From assembly GCF_002214185.1 (NCBI RefSeq), contig NZ_CP022161.1, forward strand, positions 6,951,486-7,015,485: a DNA stretch of 64,000 nt. The letters are read 5' to 3'. The stretch comes from Streptomyces capitiformicae. GTDB lineage: Bacteria; Actinomycetota; Actinomycetes; Streptomycetales; Streptomycetaceae. Of the stretch, positions 26,434 to 35,501 are shown piece by piece (the first letter of the stretch is position 1; every line of letters starts with the position of its first letter). The notes below the pieces were generated by a model. The model worked only from the letters and a program-made list of their open reading frames with translations, made no database searches and was not told the origin of the DNA. A program made the position numbers and the translations under genes.

Positions 26434-27921
26434 CTACCGCCCTTGGTAGCGGGCGGCCGCCGAGCGTGCCGCGCCGAGCTTTCCGTAAAGGCGCCCCCCC
26501 GGGCACTCGGTCGCGAACCCGTCCCGGTGGCCGGAGATCACGTTCAGTCGTACCTTCTTACCCTTTGGGTAGAGATTGCCACCACCGGAAGTGAGGTATG
26601 TCTTGCCATTCGGGTTCGCCCGGTAAAGACCGAGTTTCCAGGCGGTTAGTTGAGAGATCGCCGTCACCGCCGCCTTGGGCGGCTTGGCGGAGCCGAAACT
26701 GCCGAGAACCGCGATCCCCATGCTGTTGGTGTTGAAACCGAGGGTGTGGGCACCCATGACGGGCTTCGCCACACCACCCGCGCGGCCTTCGTAGATGTTT
26801 CCGCACTTGTCGATGAGGAAGTTGTAGCCGATGTCGCGCCAGCCGCTGCTCACCACGTGGTAGCGGTAGATACTGCGGATGACGGTGGGTGCCTCCGCAC
26901 AGCGGTAGTTGTTGCCCGAGGCCGTGTGGTGCACGAAGGCCGCCTTGACTCCCTTCGTGTAGAGGAACTCGCGCTCACGCAGCTTCTCGTCGGCGCCCCA
27001 GCCGCGGCGCGTGACGATCCGCGGGCGCGGACCGATGTACGGCTTCGCGCCCGGCTCCAGGGCCGTCAGCTGCTCCTCCGTCTCCTTGCGCGACAGTGCG
27101 GGGATCGCCGTGGCGCCGAGCGGCGCGAGATCGGCGTTGACGGCGGAGGCGGCGGCCCCCTCGGCGGTCAGCGTGCCCAGCCGCGGGGCATCCACGGGGG
27201 CGCCGATGGGCGGGGTGTCGGCGCCCGGTCCCGCGGCGCCCTGCGTGACAGCGGCCTCCGGGTTACCGGAGCCGGGGTCGACCAGTTCCAGGCGTAGGCC
27301 GTCCGGGAGCAGCTGGACACCGGGCGCGGCCGTACGGCCCGGGGTCTCGGCGCGTACGCGCACCTCGACCCCGTCCGATGCGCCGACCCACAGCGGGGCC
27401 GTCGAGCCGCGCACCCGGCCCGAGGCCCGTTCGACGGTGTCCGGGTCGGCGGCGTGCTCGTGGTTGTGCGTCTCGACGTCCTGCCAGCCGGACCAGCGGG
27501 CGGTGCCCTTCGCCCGCGTACGGACCTGGACGCGGCCCTGCAGTTCGGTGTCCGGGTCGTCCCAGACGATGCCGACCAGCGAGAACGAGCGTACGTCCCG
27601 GCGTCCGAGCCCCTGCTCGACGGCTGAGCCGTCGAAGCCGCGCTCGGAGCCGAGCGGGACGAGGGGGAGCGACTGGGTGCTGCCGGACGCGGGGGCCGGA
27701 GCCGGGGCAGCGGGCCGAAGGGCGGGTGCTCGTGCGGGTGTGATCGCTCTTTCTGTGGTCGTGTCCGCTGAGGACGCCAAGGACGCTGAGGATGCCTGGG
27801 GCGCCGCCGATGCCGTGGCGGGCAGGGCCGTCGGGAGGGCGAGGGCCGCCGCGCAGGTGACGCCGATCGAGGAAGCGAGGAATCGAGAACTACGCATACG
27901 GCTGATCTTGGGCATAGTCAT
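26434..27921 (-). CDS. Secreted peptidoglycan-recognition/amidase-2 protein
   Basis: N-acetylmuramoyl-L-alanine amidase-like exoprotein. From ATG 27919-27921 the 495-residue protein has an export signal (basic KISRMRSSR, hydrophobic core, ALPATASAA cleavage region) and a Pro/Ala-rich linker. A beta-domain of about 170 residues with VGIVWDDPDTELQGRVQVRT follows, then a C-terminal PGRP/amidase_2 domain: RIVTRRGWGADEKLRE, AAFVHHTASGNNYRCAEAPT, DIGYNFLIDKCGNIYEGRAG, NVISGHRDGFATECPGG. The zinc histidines in VHHTA and GHRD are present. Internal starts at 27915 and 27897 would also keep the signal peptide. Confidence 0.9.
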   Translation of the reverse strand: MTMPKISRMRSSRFLASSIGVTCAAALALPTALPATASAAPQASSASLASSADTTTERAITPARAPALRPAAPAPAPASGSTQSLPLVPLGSERGFDGSAVEQGLGRRDVRSFSLVGIVWDDPDTELQGRVQVRTRAKGTARWSGWQDVETHNHEHAADPDTVERASGRVRGSTAPLWVGASDGVEVRVRAETPGRTAAPGVQLLPDGLRLELVDPGSGNPEAAVTQGAAGPGADTPPIGAPVDAPRLGTLTAEGAAASAVNADLAPLGATAIPALSRKETEEQLTALEPGAKPYIGPRPRIVTRRGWGADEKLREREFLYTKGVKAAFVHHTASGNNYRCAEAPTVIRSIYRYHVVSSGWRDIGYNFLIDKCGNIYEGRAGGVAKPVMGAHTLGFNTNSMGIAVLGSFGSAKPPKAAVTAISQLTAWKLGLYRANPNGKTYLTSGGGNLYPKGKKVRLNVISGHRDGFATECPGGRLYGKLGAARSAAARYQGR

Positions 27922-28036
27922 ACATATCTGTCCATCGCGGAATTGACGAAGCGTCGACTCAGCTCCGCCGAACCGGTGGCCCGTCCGGCCCGCCCGGGGG
28001 CCCGCCCGCGGCCCGTCCCCGCGTACGCTTACGCGG

Positions 28037-28792
28037 GTGAACGCCACCGACCGCACCCCTGCCGACCTGCTGCGATCCGCGCTCGCCGCGGATCCCGCGC
28101 GCCCTCTGGTGACCTTCTACGACGACGCCACGGGAGAACGTGTCGAATTGTCCGTGGCCACCTTCGCCAATTGGGTGGCCAAGACCGCGAATCTGCTCCA
28201 GGGCGAGCTGTCCGCGGAGCCGGGTGACCGGGTCGCGCTGCTGCTGCCCGCCCACTGGCAGACGGCGGTGTGGCTGCTCGCGTGTTCCTCGGTGGGGGTA
28301 GTCGCCGATGTCGCCGGGGATCCCGGTGCCGCCGACATCGTGGTGAGTGGACCGGACACGCTGGAGGCGGCGCGGGCGTGTTCCGGAGAGCGGGTCGCTC
28401 TCGCGTTGCGGCCGCTCGGGGGGCGGTTCCCGCAGACTCCGGCGGGGTTCGTCGACTACGCCGTCGAGGTGCCGTCACAGGGGGACCGGTTCGTTCCGTA
28501 CGCGCCGGTCGATCCCGAGGGGGCCGCGCTGATCGTGGCCGGGCGGGAGTTCAGCGGGGCGGAGGTTGTCGAGCGGGCCCGGGACGAGGCGGGCAGCCTC
28601 GGGCTGACCGGGCCGGGGTCGCGGTTGTTGTCGGGGCTGGGGTACGACACGTGGGAGGGGGTGGCCGCGGGGTTGTACGGGCCGCTCGCGACCGGGGGGT
28701 CCGTGGTGTTGTGTCGGAACCTTGGGCTGCTGGGTGAGGATGCGCTGGCCAAGCGGATCGAGAGTGAGCGGGTTTCGGCTGTCGCGCGGTGA
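28037..28792 (+). CDS. TIGR03089 family protein (AMP-ligase-like fragment family)
   Basis: A 251-residue protein reading MNATDRTPADLLRSALAADP, FYDDATGERVELSVATFANW, and LLPAHWQTAVWLLACSSVG. It resembles the N-terminal part of AMP-forming acyl-CoA ligases but lacks the P-loop and adenylate-binding core, which is the definition of the TIGR03089 actinobacterial family. Function unknown. Start GTG 28037. It is divergent from the amidase, with 115 bp between them. Confidence 0.85.
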   Translation: MNATDRTPADLLRSALAADPARPLVTFYDDATGERVELSVATFANWVAKTANLLQGELSAEPGDRVALLLPAHWQTAVWLLACSSVGVVADVAGDPGAADIVVSGPDTLEAARACSGERVALALRPLGGRFPQTPAGFVDYAVEVPSQGDRFVPYAPVDPEGAALIVAGREFSGAEVVERARDEAGSLGLTGPGSRLLSGLGYDTWEGVAAGLYGPLATGGSVVLCRNLGLLGEDALAKRIESERVSAVAR

Positions 28793-28840
28793 GGCAGTAG
28801 GGGTGAGGCCGTAAGGCGACTGCGGCTGTGTTGTGGTTGC

Positions 28841-28890
28841 TCTCGCCCACGCGGCGGAGCCGCATATCGATGCTGCCCCGCGCCCCTTAC
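28841..28890. repeat. Intergenic repeat, fourth copy of the core
   Basis: TCTCGCCCACGCGGCGGAGC then CGCATATCGATGCTGCC and CCGCGCCCCTTAC. Same family as 9751-9800, 14490-14539 and 23768-23816. It begins 48 bp after the TIGR03089 stop. Confidence 0.85.
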
Positions 28891-28958
28891 GGGGCGTCCC
28901 CCATTCGGCCTACCCCCACCCACCCCCCAGCCCCCCTCCGCGCCATCGTCGTAAGAGC

Positions 28959-29009
28959 ACGACCCGCTCGTACGCACGACCCGCTCGTACGCACGACTCG
29001 CTCGTACGC
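28959..29009. repeat. 17-bp tandem repeat, three copies, before the first LCP gene
   Basis: Units ACGACCCGCTCGTACGC, ACGACCCGCTCGTACGC and ACGACTCGCTCGTACGC run head to tail, ending 18 bp before the proposed LCP start. The unit contains the near-palindrome CGTACG. Confidence 0.85.
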
Positions 29010-29027
29010 CGTGAGGGGTGGCCGGAA

Positions 29028-30248
29028 GTGGACGACGTCGGAGGCAGGACGCGTGTGCTCGGACCCGGTGCGGGAGCTTCTCCCACCGGGCACGGGCTCA
29101 TACGTCGTCGCCGGCGGCGGTGGGTGTGGTGGACGGCATTGGGGGTGGTGACCTTCGTCGTGGGGGCGGCGGGGGTCGGGTGGGTCGCGTACGAGAAGCT
29201 GGACGGGAACATCACGTCGGACACGGCGGCGGCGGACGAGCTGGCGCGGTTCGAGCGGGAGCGGCCGACGGCGTTGGTGCGGGACGCCCAGAACATCCTG
29301 TTGATCGGGTCGGACTCGCGGTCGGGCGACGAGAACGCCAAGTACGGGCGGGATTCCGGTACCGAACGGTCGGACACGACCATCCTGTTGCATCTGGCCG
29401 CCGATCGGCGGAGCGCGACCGCCGTGTCGTTGCCGCGGGATCTGATGGTCGACGTGCCGAGTTGCCGGCGGGCGGACGGGAGCCGGACCGAGCCCGTGTT
29501 CACGATGTTCAACCGCGCCTTCCAGAACGGGGGTTCGGCCTGCACCGTCCGCACGGTCGAGAAACTGACCGACATCCGCGTCGATCACCACGTGGTCGTG
29601 GACTTCGGCGGTTTCAAGGAGATGGTCGACGCCGTGAACGGCGTGGAGGTGTGCCTGGCGGAGCCGATCCACGACAAGGCGGCAAAACTGCGGCTGCCGG
29701 CGGGCAAGGTGAAACTCGACGGCGAGCAGGCGCTCGGATATGTACGGGCCCGGAAGTCACTGGGCGACGGCAGCGACACCGAGCGGATGGACCGGCAGCA
29801 GCGGTTCCTGGCGGCGCTGGCCACGAAGGTGCGCGGCAACGACGTACTGCTGAACCCGGTGAAGCTGTACCCGGTGCTCGACGCGGCCACGTCGTCGCTC
29901 ACCACGGACCCGGGGCTGGCGAGTCTGCGGGGGCTCTACGACCTCGTACGTGGAATGCGCACGATACCCATGGAAAAGGTGCAATTCCTTACTGTCCCCC
30001 GGAAGTCGTATACACATGACGTGAATCGGGATGAACTCGTGGAGCCGGCGGCGCAGATGCTTTTCGACCGGTTGCGTTCCGACGCCCCGGTCGCGGTGGC
30101 ACGGGAACTGCCCGAGGGGATGGCGGAAGGGATGACGGAGGGGCAATCGGAGGCGCTCGCGGGAGGGCCCTCTCTCATGTCGTCCGTCACTCCCGATCCG
30201 ATGCCCACTTTTCGCGGAAGTACGGCCGCCGATGATGCCTGTGGATGA
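29028..30248 (+). CDS. LytR-CpsA-Psr (LCP) family wall-polymer ligase 1
   Basis: LCP proteins transfer lipid-linked polymers onto peptidoglycan outside the membrane. From GTG 29028 (AGGGG about 9 nt upstream) the 406-residue protein has a basic N-terminus, one TM (WWTALGVVTFVVGAAGVGWV), then the LCP domain: NILLIGSDSRSGDENAKYG, SDTTILLHLAADRRSATAVS, LPRDLMVDVPSC, VDAVNGVEVCLAEPIHDKAA, LGYVRARKSLGDGSDTERMD. The conserved aspartates and arginines for pyrophosphate-lipid binding are present. There is no LytR_C domain. It is the first of five LCP genes in this region. Confidence 0.92.
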   Translation: MDDVGGRTRVLGPGAGASPTGHGLIRRRRRRWVWWTALGVVTFVVGAAGVGWVAYEKLDGNITSDTAAADELARFERERPTALVRDAQNILLIGSDSRSGDENAKYGRDSGTERSDTTILLHLAADRRSATAVSLPRDLMVDVPSCRRADGSRTEPVFTMFNRAFQNGGSACTVRTVEKLTDIRVDHHVVVDFGGFKEMVDAVNGVEVCLAEPIHDKAAKLRLPAGKVKLDGEQALGYVRARKSLGDGSDTERMDRQQRFLAALATKVRGNDVLLNPVKLYPVLDAATSSLTTDPGLASLRGLYDLVRGMRTIPMEKVQFLTVPRKSYTHDVNRDELVEPAAQMLFDRLRSDAPVAVARELPEGMAEGMTEGQSEALAGGPSLMSSVTPDPMPTFRGSTAADDACG

Positions 30249-30492
30249 GCGAGGCGGGCCTCCGCAGGTAAAGCGCACGTCAACACAAGGAACAAATGCT
30301 CTAGGAAATGGGCAGATTGCCCAGTTGTAGGGATGTGGAATTTGCCACCGCCGTCGCTTGACGCCTGATCGTGCGGCTAGTGTGAACGCTCCGGTGTGTC
30401 AGGCCTTCCCGGTCACGCACCACTTGCAGCGAGACCCGAGCGTCTTTTGAGGGGGAAGACGCCGCGTGGCCCCGACGGAGGAATAGACAACC

Positions 30493-32238
30493 GTGGACGC
30501 GCAAGGCCGTGGGCGGGCGGACGACATCGACCCCGCAGACCAGTGGGTACTCAACCCGAACACCGGTGAATACGAACTGCGACTGACCCCTTCCGCAGCG
30601 CAATCGGGGGTGCCGAGGCCGCGCAGTGCCACTCCCGCGACGGCGGGCGCGAGAGCGGCAGGACGGCCCGCTCGCGCCGCGACGCTTCCGGGCACCCGGG
30701 ACGTCCCCGACGTGGTCCCCGGGCCGCGCCGTCGGCGGGGCGCCCCGGCGGAGGAGGAGCCGCTGCCGGGCCGGCGCGGCGGCCGGGGCCGTACGAAGCC
30801 CAAGAAGTCCACAGGCAAACGCATACTGGTGTGGACCGGCGGCACGCTGGCGTTCCTGCTGGTCGGGGTGAGCGCGGCGGGCTACCTCTACTACCAGCAC
30901 CTCAACAGCAACATCAACAAGATCTCGAACGACGGGGCAGGCACCGGCGGCTTCAGCAAGGACCGCGCGATCAACCTCCTGGTGATCGGCACCGACAAGC
31001 GCACCGGTGAGGGCAACGAGAAGTACGGCGACTCCGGCAGCGTCGGCCACGCGGACACCACGATCCTGCTGCACGTCTCCAAGGACCGTACGAACGCGAC
31101 CGCGATGAGCATCCCGCGCGACATGGTCGTGGACATCCCGGACTGTCCCACCAAGCAGGAGGACGGCTCCACGAAGATCATCAAGGGCACGGACGACGTG
31201 CGGTTCAACACGAGCCTCGGCCAGGACGACCGTACGCCGAGCTGCACGATGCGGACCGTCACCGAGCTGACCGGGATCAAGCTCGACCACTTCATGGTGG
31301 CGGACTTCAACGCGGTGAAGACGCTCTCCACGGCCATCGGCGGTGTCGAGGTCTGTCTGGCGAAGCCCATCAAGGACAGCAAGTCCAAGCTGAACCTCTC
31401 CAAGGGCAAGCACACCATCGAGGGCGAGCAGGCGCTGGCGTTCCTGCGCACCCGCTACAGCGTGGGCTTCGGCAGCGACCTGAGCCGGATCGAGCTGCAG
31501 CAGCAGTTCCTCAGCTCGATGATCCGCCAGATGAAGTCCGAGGACACGCTCACTGACCCGACGAAGGTGCTGAACCTCGCGGAGGCGGCCACCAGCGCAC
31601 TGTCCGTCGACGACCAGATCTCCGACATCAAGAAGCTGGCCTCGCTCGGCCAGGAGGTCGGCAAGGTCAAGACGAAGAACATCTCGTTCACGACGGTGCC
31701 GGTGGTCGACAACACCGACGGCGCGACCGTGCTGCCCACGCCGGGCAAGGCCGAGCAGCTCTTCGAGACCATCAAGAACGACATCTCCCTCACCGAGGTG
31801 AAGAAGCAGGCCAAGCAGAAGCAGGCAGCGAAGCTCAAGGGCACGCGCGCCGACGCCTCCGAGGTGCGGGTCAACGTCTACAACGGTGGCGCACCCGCGG
31901 GCAGCGCACAGGAGACGCTCAACTGGCTGCAGAATGATGTCGGCGTGACCAAGTCGAGCCAGCTCGGCAACGCCGACAAGACGTTGTCGAAGACGACCCT
32001 CGCGTACGACCCCGACCAGGCCGACCAGGCGCGCAAGCTGGCCGACCTGATGGGGCTGTCCGCGTCCGCGCTGAAGCCCGGCGAGGGCAACAGCGAGGAG
32101 ACCTCCCAGGGGGTGTCCGCGATGGTGCTGACCCTGGGCAAGGACTTCAAGGGCGCCGGTGTGTCGCTGAGCGGATCGTCGGCGGCGAACCTGGACGTCG
32201 ACAAGAGCACCGCGGACAAGGAAAAGTGCGCCAGTTGA
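30493..32238 (+). CDS. LCP family ligase 2 with LytR_C domain
   Basis: A 581-residue protein from GTG 30493 behind GGAGG at 30476-30480. A long Arg/Pro-rich cytoplasmic N-terminus (about 110 residues) is followed by a TM (TGGTLAFLLVGVSAAGYLYY) and an LCP domain: NLLVIGTDKRTGEGNEKYGD, TTILLHVSKDRTNATAMSIP, VEVCLAKPIKDSKSK, AFLRTRYSVGFGSDLSRIE. A C-terminal LytR_C domain lies from about residue 450 (VRVNVYNGGAPAGSAQETLN). Its TM and ectodomain start (YLYYQHLNSNI) are nearly shared with LCP 3, so the two look like a duplicated pair. Confidence 0.93.
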   Translation: MDAQGRGRADDIDPADQWVLNPNTGEYELRLTPSAAQSGVPRPRSATPATAGARAAGRPARAATLPGTRDVPDVVPGPRRRRGAPAEEEPLPGRRGGRGRTKPKKSTGKRILVWTGGTLAFLLVGVSAAGYLYYQHLNSNINKISNDGAGTGGFSKDRAINLLVIGTDKRTGEGNEKYGDSGSVGHADTTILLHVSKDRTNATAMSIPRDMVVDIPDCPTKQEDGSTKIIKGTDDVRFNTSLGQDDRTPSCTMRTVTELTGIKLDHFMVADFNAVKTLSTAIGGVEVCLAKPIKDSKSKLNLSKGKHTIEGEQALAFLRTRYSVGFGSDLSRIELQQQFLSSMIRQMKSEDTLTDPTKVLNLAEAATSALSVDDQISDIKKLASLGQEVGKVKTKNISFTTVPVVDNTDGATVLPTPGKAEQLFETIKNDISLTEVKKQAKQKQAAKLKGTRADASEVRVNVYNGGAPAGSAQETLNWLQNDVGVTKSSQLGNADKTLSKTTLAYDPDQADQARKLADLMGLSASALKPGEGNSEETSQGVSAMVLTLGKDFKGAGVSLSGSSAANLDVDKSTADKEKCAS

Positions 32239-32306
32239 CGGCTGGGTGCTGACCTGACGGGGTCGTACCGCGTCTGACAGGACGCACGCAGTAGTGAAGT
32301 GAGGTA

Positions 32307-32335
32307 CCGGGCGGGCGCGGGAAGCGCCCGCCCGG
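32307..32335 (+). terminator. 12-bp perfect hairpin after LCP 2
   Basis: CCGGGCGGGCGC, loop GGGAA, then GCGCCCGCCCGG. It lies 69 nt beyond the LCP 2 stop. It is GC-only without a clear T-tract, as is common for streptomycete terminators. Confidence 0.6.
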
Positions 32336-32352
32336 TCCGGTGCGCGCCCGTG

Positions 32353-32382
32353 GCGGATGTCAGCGGATGTCAGCGGATGTCA
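32353..32382. repeat. 10-bp tandem repeat, three copies
   Basis: GCGGATGTCA occurs three times in exact head-to-tail order between the LCP 2 terminator and the LCP 3 gene, in the expected promoter/leader zone of LCP 3. Confidence 0.8.
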
Positions 32383-32502
32383 GCCGACCGGGACACGGGG
32401 CGAGTTCAACAGGACATGAGTACATCCCAGTTGGGGTCTCGAAGGTCCAACAGGAGGCGGGGACGGTCCCGTCGGCACGGCAGGGTGAGGAGGGGCAGGG
32501 AG

Positions 32503-34218
32503 ATGGTACGGAGCGACGTGCGCGGGGACGGGGGGCAGCCGCGCGTCGAAGAGTCCGCGTCCGACGAGGCGGGTCCGGGCCGGGAGGGCGGCTCGAACGA
32601 CGACGAGGGCGCGGGCGCCAGAATCCCGGAGCAGCACGGGCGGGACGGCGACGAGAAGGGCGACAAAAAAGGCGGCGACGGGGACGGCGATGGGCACAAG
32701 CGCGCCGGTGCCCCCGGCCGGCCTCGCCGCCGGCGGGTTCTGCGCTGGTCGGCGATGGTTCTGGCGGTCGTGATACTCGGCACGGCGGCGGCCGGCTATC
32801 TCTACTACGAGCACCTCAACAGCAACATCAAGAAGGAGAAGCTGAACCTCGGCGACACGAAGATCGCCGAGCCGACCCCCAACGCCTTCGGTCAGACCCC
32901 GCTGAACATCCTCCTCATCGGCTCCGACGCGCGGGACACCAAGGAGAACCAGGAACTCGGCGGCGCCAAGGAGACCTTCGGCTCCACCCCGCTCGCCGAT
33001 GTCCAGATGCTGCTGCACCTGTCGGCCGACCGCTCCAACATGTCGGTGATCAGCATGCCCCGCGACACCCTGCTGGAGATCCCCAAGTGCACGGACCCCG
33101 ACACCGGTGAGGTGTACGAGGCGTCGCACGGCCGGGTCATGACGAACGAGTCGCTGGGCCGCGGCGGCCCCGGCTGCACGGTCGCCACCTGGCAGGAGCT
33201 GACCGGGATCCACATCGACCACTTCATGATGGTCGACTTCGCGGGTGTGGTGTCGATGGCCGACGCGATCGGCGGCGTGCCGGTGTGTGTGACCGACAAC
33301 ATCTACTCGCACACCAGCACGGGCAAGGGCTCGGGGCTGAAGCTGGAGAAGGGCACCACGTACATCCAGGGCAAGCAGGCCCTGCAGTGGCTGCGCACCC
33401 GGTACGGCTTCGAGGACGGCAGCGACATCGCGCGCGCCAAGGCGCAGCACATGTACATGAACGCGATGGTCCGCGAGCTGCGCGAGAACGCCACGATCAC
33501 CAACCCGAACAAGCTGCGCATGCTCGCCGAGGAGGCCACGCAGGCGCTCACCGTCGACGAGGGCCTCGGCACGGTGACGAGGCTGTACGACCTCAGCACG
33601 GAGCTGCGCAAGGTCGAGCCGGCCCGGATCACGATGACGACGATGCCGTACACCTATGTGGGCGCGCGTGTGGTGCCCAAGGAAGGTGACGCGGAGAAGC
33701 TGTTCCGGCTGGTGCGCGAGGACATCGCGCTCGACGGCAAGGACAAGAAGAAGACGTCGGCGCCGACCGCGGACGAGACCTCCCACGACCCGGCCGCGGA
33801 GAAGGGCGAGATCGGCGTTCTCGTGCAGAACGGCACCATGACGTCCACGCTCGGTCCGGTGAGCGGGCGCGCGAGCACCATCTCCGGGCTGCTCGTCGAG
33901 GAGGGCTTCGCCAAGGCCTCGTCCGACGCGACCACCGCGACCGCCGAGGACAAGACGGTCGTGCGCTACCCGAGCGCCGAGTTGGAAGGCGACGCCCAGG
34001 CGGTCGCCGAGGCCCTCGGCATCCCGCTGAGCCAGGTGGAGAGGTCCACGAATGTCAGCGGGGTCACGCTGGTCGTGGGTGCCGACTGGCGGGAGGGAAC
34101 GGAGTACAAGGCCGCCGCAGCCGAGAAGGCGGACGACACGACTCCGGAGTCGGCGGACGTCCTGAACGGTGCGAACAAGAAGGCCTGTATGGAGGTCGAC
34201 CCGGACTTCACCTGGTAG
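32503..34218 (+). CDS. LCP family ligase 3 with LytR_C domain
   Basis: From ATG 32503, behind AGGAGGGG nine nt upstream, the protein is 571 residues. A charged, Gly/Asp-rich cytoplasmic tail is followed by a TM (LRWSAMVLAVVILGTAAAGY) and an LCP domain (NILLIGSDARDTKENQELGG, VQMLLHLSADRSNMSVISMP, RDTLLEIPKC, ADAIGGVPVCVTDNIYSHTS, LQWLRTRYGFEDGSDIARAK). A C-terminal LytR_C domain starts near residue 440 (IGVLVQNGTMTSTLGPVSGR). An in-frame ATG at 32416 is open but has poor spacing to its AGGA. It ends in VDPDFTW before a strong terminator. Confidence 0.92.
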   Translation: MVRSDVRGDGGQPRVEESASDEAGPGREGGSNDDEGAGARIPEQHGRDGDEKGDKKGGDGDGDGHKRAGAPGRPRRRRVLRWSAMVLAVVILGTAAAGYLYYEHLNSNIKKEKLNLGDTKIAEPTPNAFGQTPLNILLIGSDARDTKENQELGGAKETFGSTPLADVQMLLHLSADRSNMSVISMPRDTLLEIPKCTDPDTGEVYEASHGRVMTNESLGRGGPGCTVATWQELTGIHIDHFMMVDFAGVVSMADAIGGVPVCVTDNIYSHTSTGKGSGLKLEKGTTYIQGKQALQWLRTRYGFEDGSDIARAKAQHMYMNAMVRELRENATITNPNKLRMLAEEATQALTVDEGLGTVTRLYDLSTELRKVEPARITMTTMPYTYVGARVVPKEGDAEKLFRLVREDIALDGKDKKKTSAPTADETSHDPAAEKGEIGVLVQNGTMTSTLGPVSGRASTISGLLVEEGFAKASSDATTATAEDKTVVRYPSAELEGDAQAVAEALGIPLSQVERSTNVSGVTLVVGADWREGTEYKAAAAEKADDTTPESADVLNGANKKACMEVDPDFTW

Positions 34219-34288
34219 CCGCCGTCCCGGAAGCCGTAGTAGCCGTGGAAGCGGTAGAAGCCGTGGAAGCCGTGAAGCCGTACATGAA

Positions 34289-34320
34289 TCGGGCCCCTCT
34301 CGTGATCGAGAGGGGCCCGA
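34289..34320. terminator. 14-bp perfect hairpin, bidirectional terminator
   Basis: TCGGGCCCCTCTCG, loop TGAT, then CGAGAGGGGCCCGA. It lies between the convergent LCP 3 and glycosyltransferase genes and sits 18 nt from the latter's stop. The 34219-34288 stretch before it contains short imperfect repeats of GCCGTGGAAGCC. Confidence 0.85.
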
Positions 34321-34338
34321 CTCGTACGTCCTTCGCGC

Positions 34339-35367
34339 TCAGCTCTCCATGAGCACCGCGGGGCGGCGCGAGGCGATGACCTTCTTCGCCAGCGACTTGG
34401 GGCTGGTGAGGAAGCCGAAGCCCCAGGACATGTGCATCGTGGCGAGGGCGACGGGGATCTGGAGGCGGGCCTTGAGCGGCAGCCCCTTGCCCGCCGGTAT
34501 CGAGCCCGCGACGATCGCCGCGAGGTAGCCGCCGGGGATGACGAAACCCAGCGGGGTCAGCAGGCTGCCCACCAGCAGCCCGGCCACGATCGCGCACACC
34601 GCGGTCGGCGGGGCGAGGTAGCGCAGGTTGATGGAGCCCTCGTGGTAGCGGGCGACGACGTGGCGCCAACGGCCGTAGTCCTTGTACTGCTTGGCGAGCG
34701 CCTTCACGCTGGGCCGCGGCCGGTACGACACCCGCAGCTCGGGCGAGAACCAGATGAGGCCGCCCGCCTCACGGATCCGGAAGTTCAGCTCCCAGTCCTG
34801 GGCGCGGATGAACTCCACGTTGTAGCCGCCCTGCTGTTCAAGGGCTTCGCGCCGGAAGACGCCGAGGTAGACCGTCTCGGCCGGACCGGCCTCACCACCC
34901 GTGTGGAACGCCGCGTTCCCCACCCCGATCTTCGAGGTCATGGCGGCGGCGACGGCGTGCTCCCAGTCGTTCTCGCCCTCGGCGTGCATGATCCCGCCGA
35001 CGTTCTGCGCGCCGGTCTCCTCCAGGAGCCGTACGGCGGTGGCGATGTAGTTCGGCGAGAGCATCCCGTGGCCGTCGACGCGGACGACGATCGGGTGGCG
35101 GGAGGCCTTGATCGCGGCGTTGAGCGCGGCGGGCGTACGACCGGTGGGGTTGGGCACGGTGTGTACGCGCAGGTCTTCCGAGACAAGCTGGGCCGCGATC
35201 TCGTCCGTGCGGTCCGTGGACGGACCGAGGGCGATCACGACCTCCATCTCACCGGCGTACTCCTGCGCGAGGATCGCTTGGACGGCGCCGCGCAGATGCC
35301 GCTCCTCGTTGAGGACGGGCATGATGACGGACACGGCGGGGAGCTGCACGTCGGGCTTGGCGTTCAT
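34339..35367 (-). CDS. Glycosyltransferase family 2, membrane-associated
   Basis: A 342-residue inverting glycosyltransferase. VSVIMPVLNEERHLRGAVQA is the nucleotide-sugar strand, VVRVDGHGMLSPNYIATAV carries the DxH metal site, YNVEFIRAQDWELNFRIREA carries the catalytic-base region, and two C-terminal TMs follow (VCAIVAGLLVGSLLTPLGFV onward). It resembles enzymes that build surface polysaccharides on lipid carriers, which fits the surrounding polymer ligases. It is divergent from LCP 4. Confidence 0.9.
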   Translation of the reverse strand: MNAKPDVQLPAVSVIMPVLNEERHLRGAVQAILAQEYAGEMEVVIALGPSTDRTDEIAAQLVSEDLRVHTVPNPTGRTPAALNAAIKASRHPIVVRVDGHGMLSPNYIATAVRLLEETGAQNVGGIMHAEGENDWEHAVAAAMTSKIGVGNAAFHTGGEAGPAETVYLGVFRREALEQQGGYNVEFIRAQDWELNFRIREAGGLIWFSPELRVSYRPRPSVKALAKQYKDYGRWRHVVARYHEGSINLRYLAPPTAVCAIVAGLLVGSLLTPLGFVIPGGYLAAIVAGSIPAGKGLPLKARLQIPVALATMHMSWGFGFLTSPKSLAKKVIASRRPAVLMES

Positions 35368-35501
35368 AGGGGGCTCACGTTACCGCGAACGGGGGACACC
35401 GACGCGCGCCGCCCGGTCGCCGGGACGGGCCGCAGATCGTATGGGCCTACGGTGCTCACGGATCCCCCACTCCCCTGACCGGTCTCGCGGAGGTATCTCC
35501 C

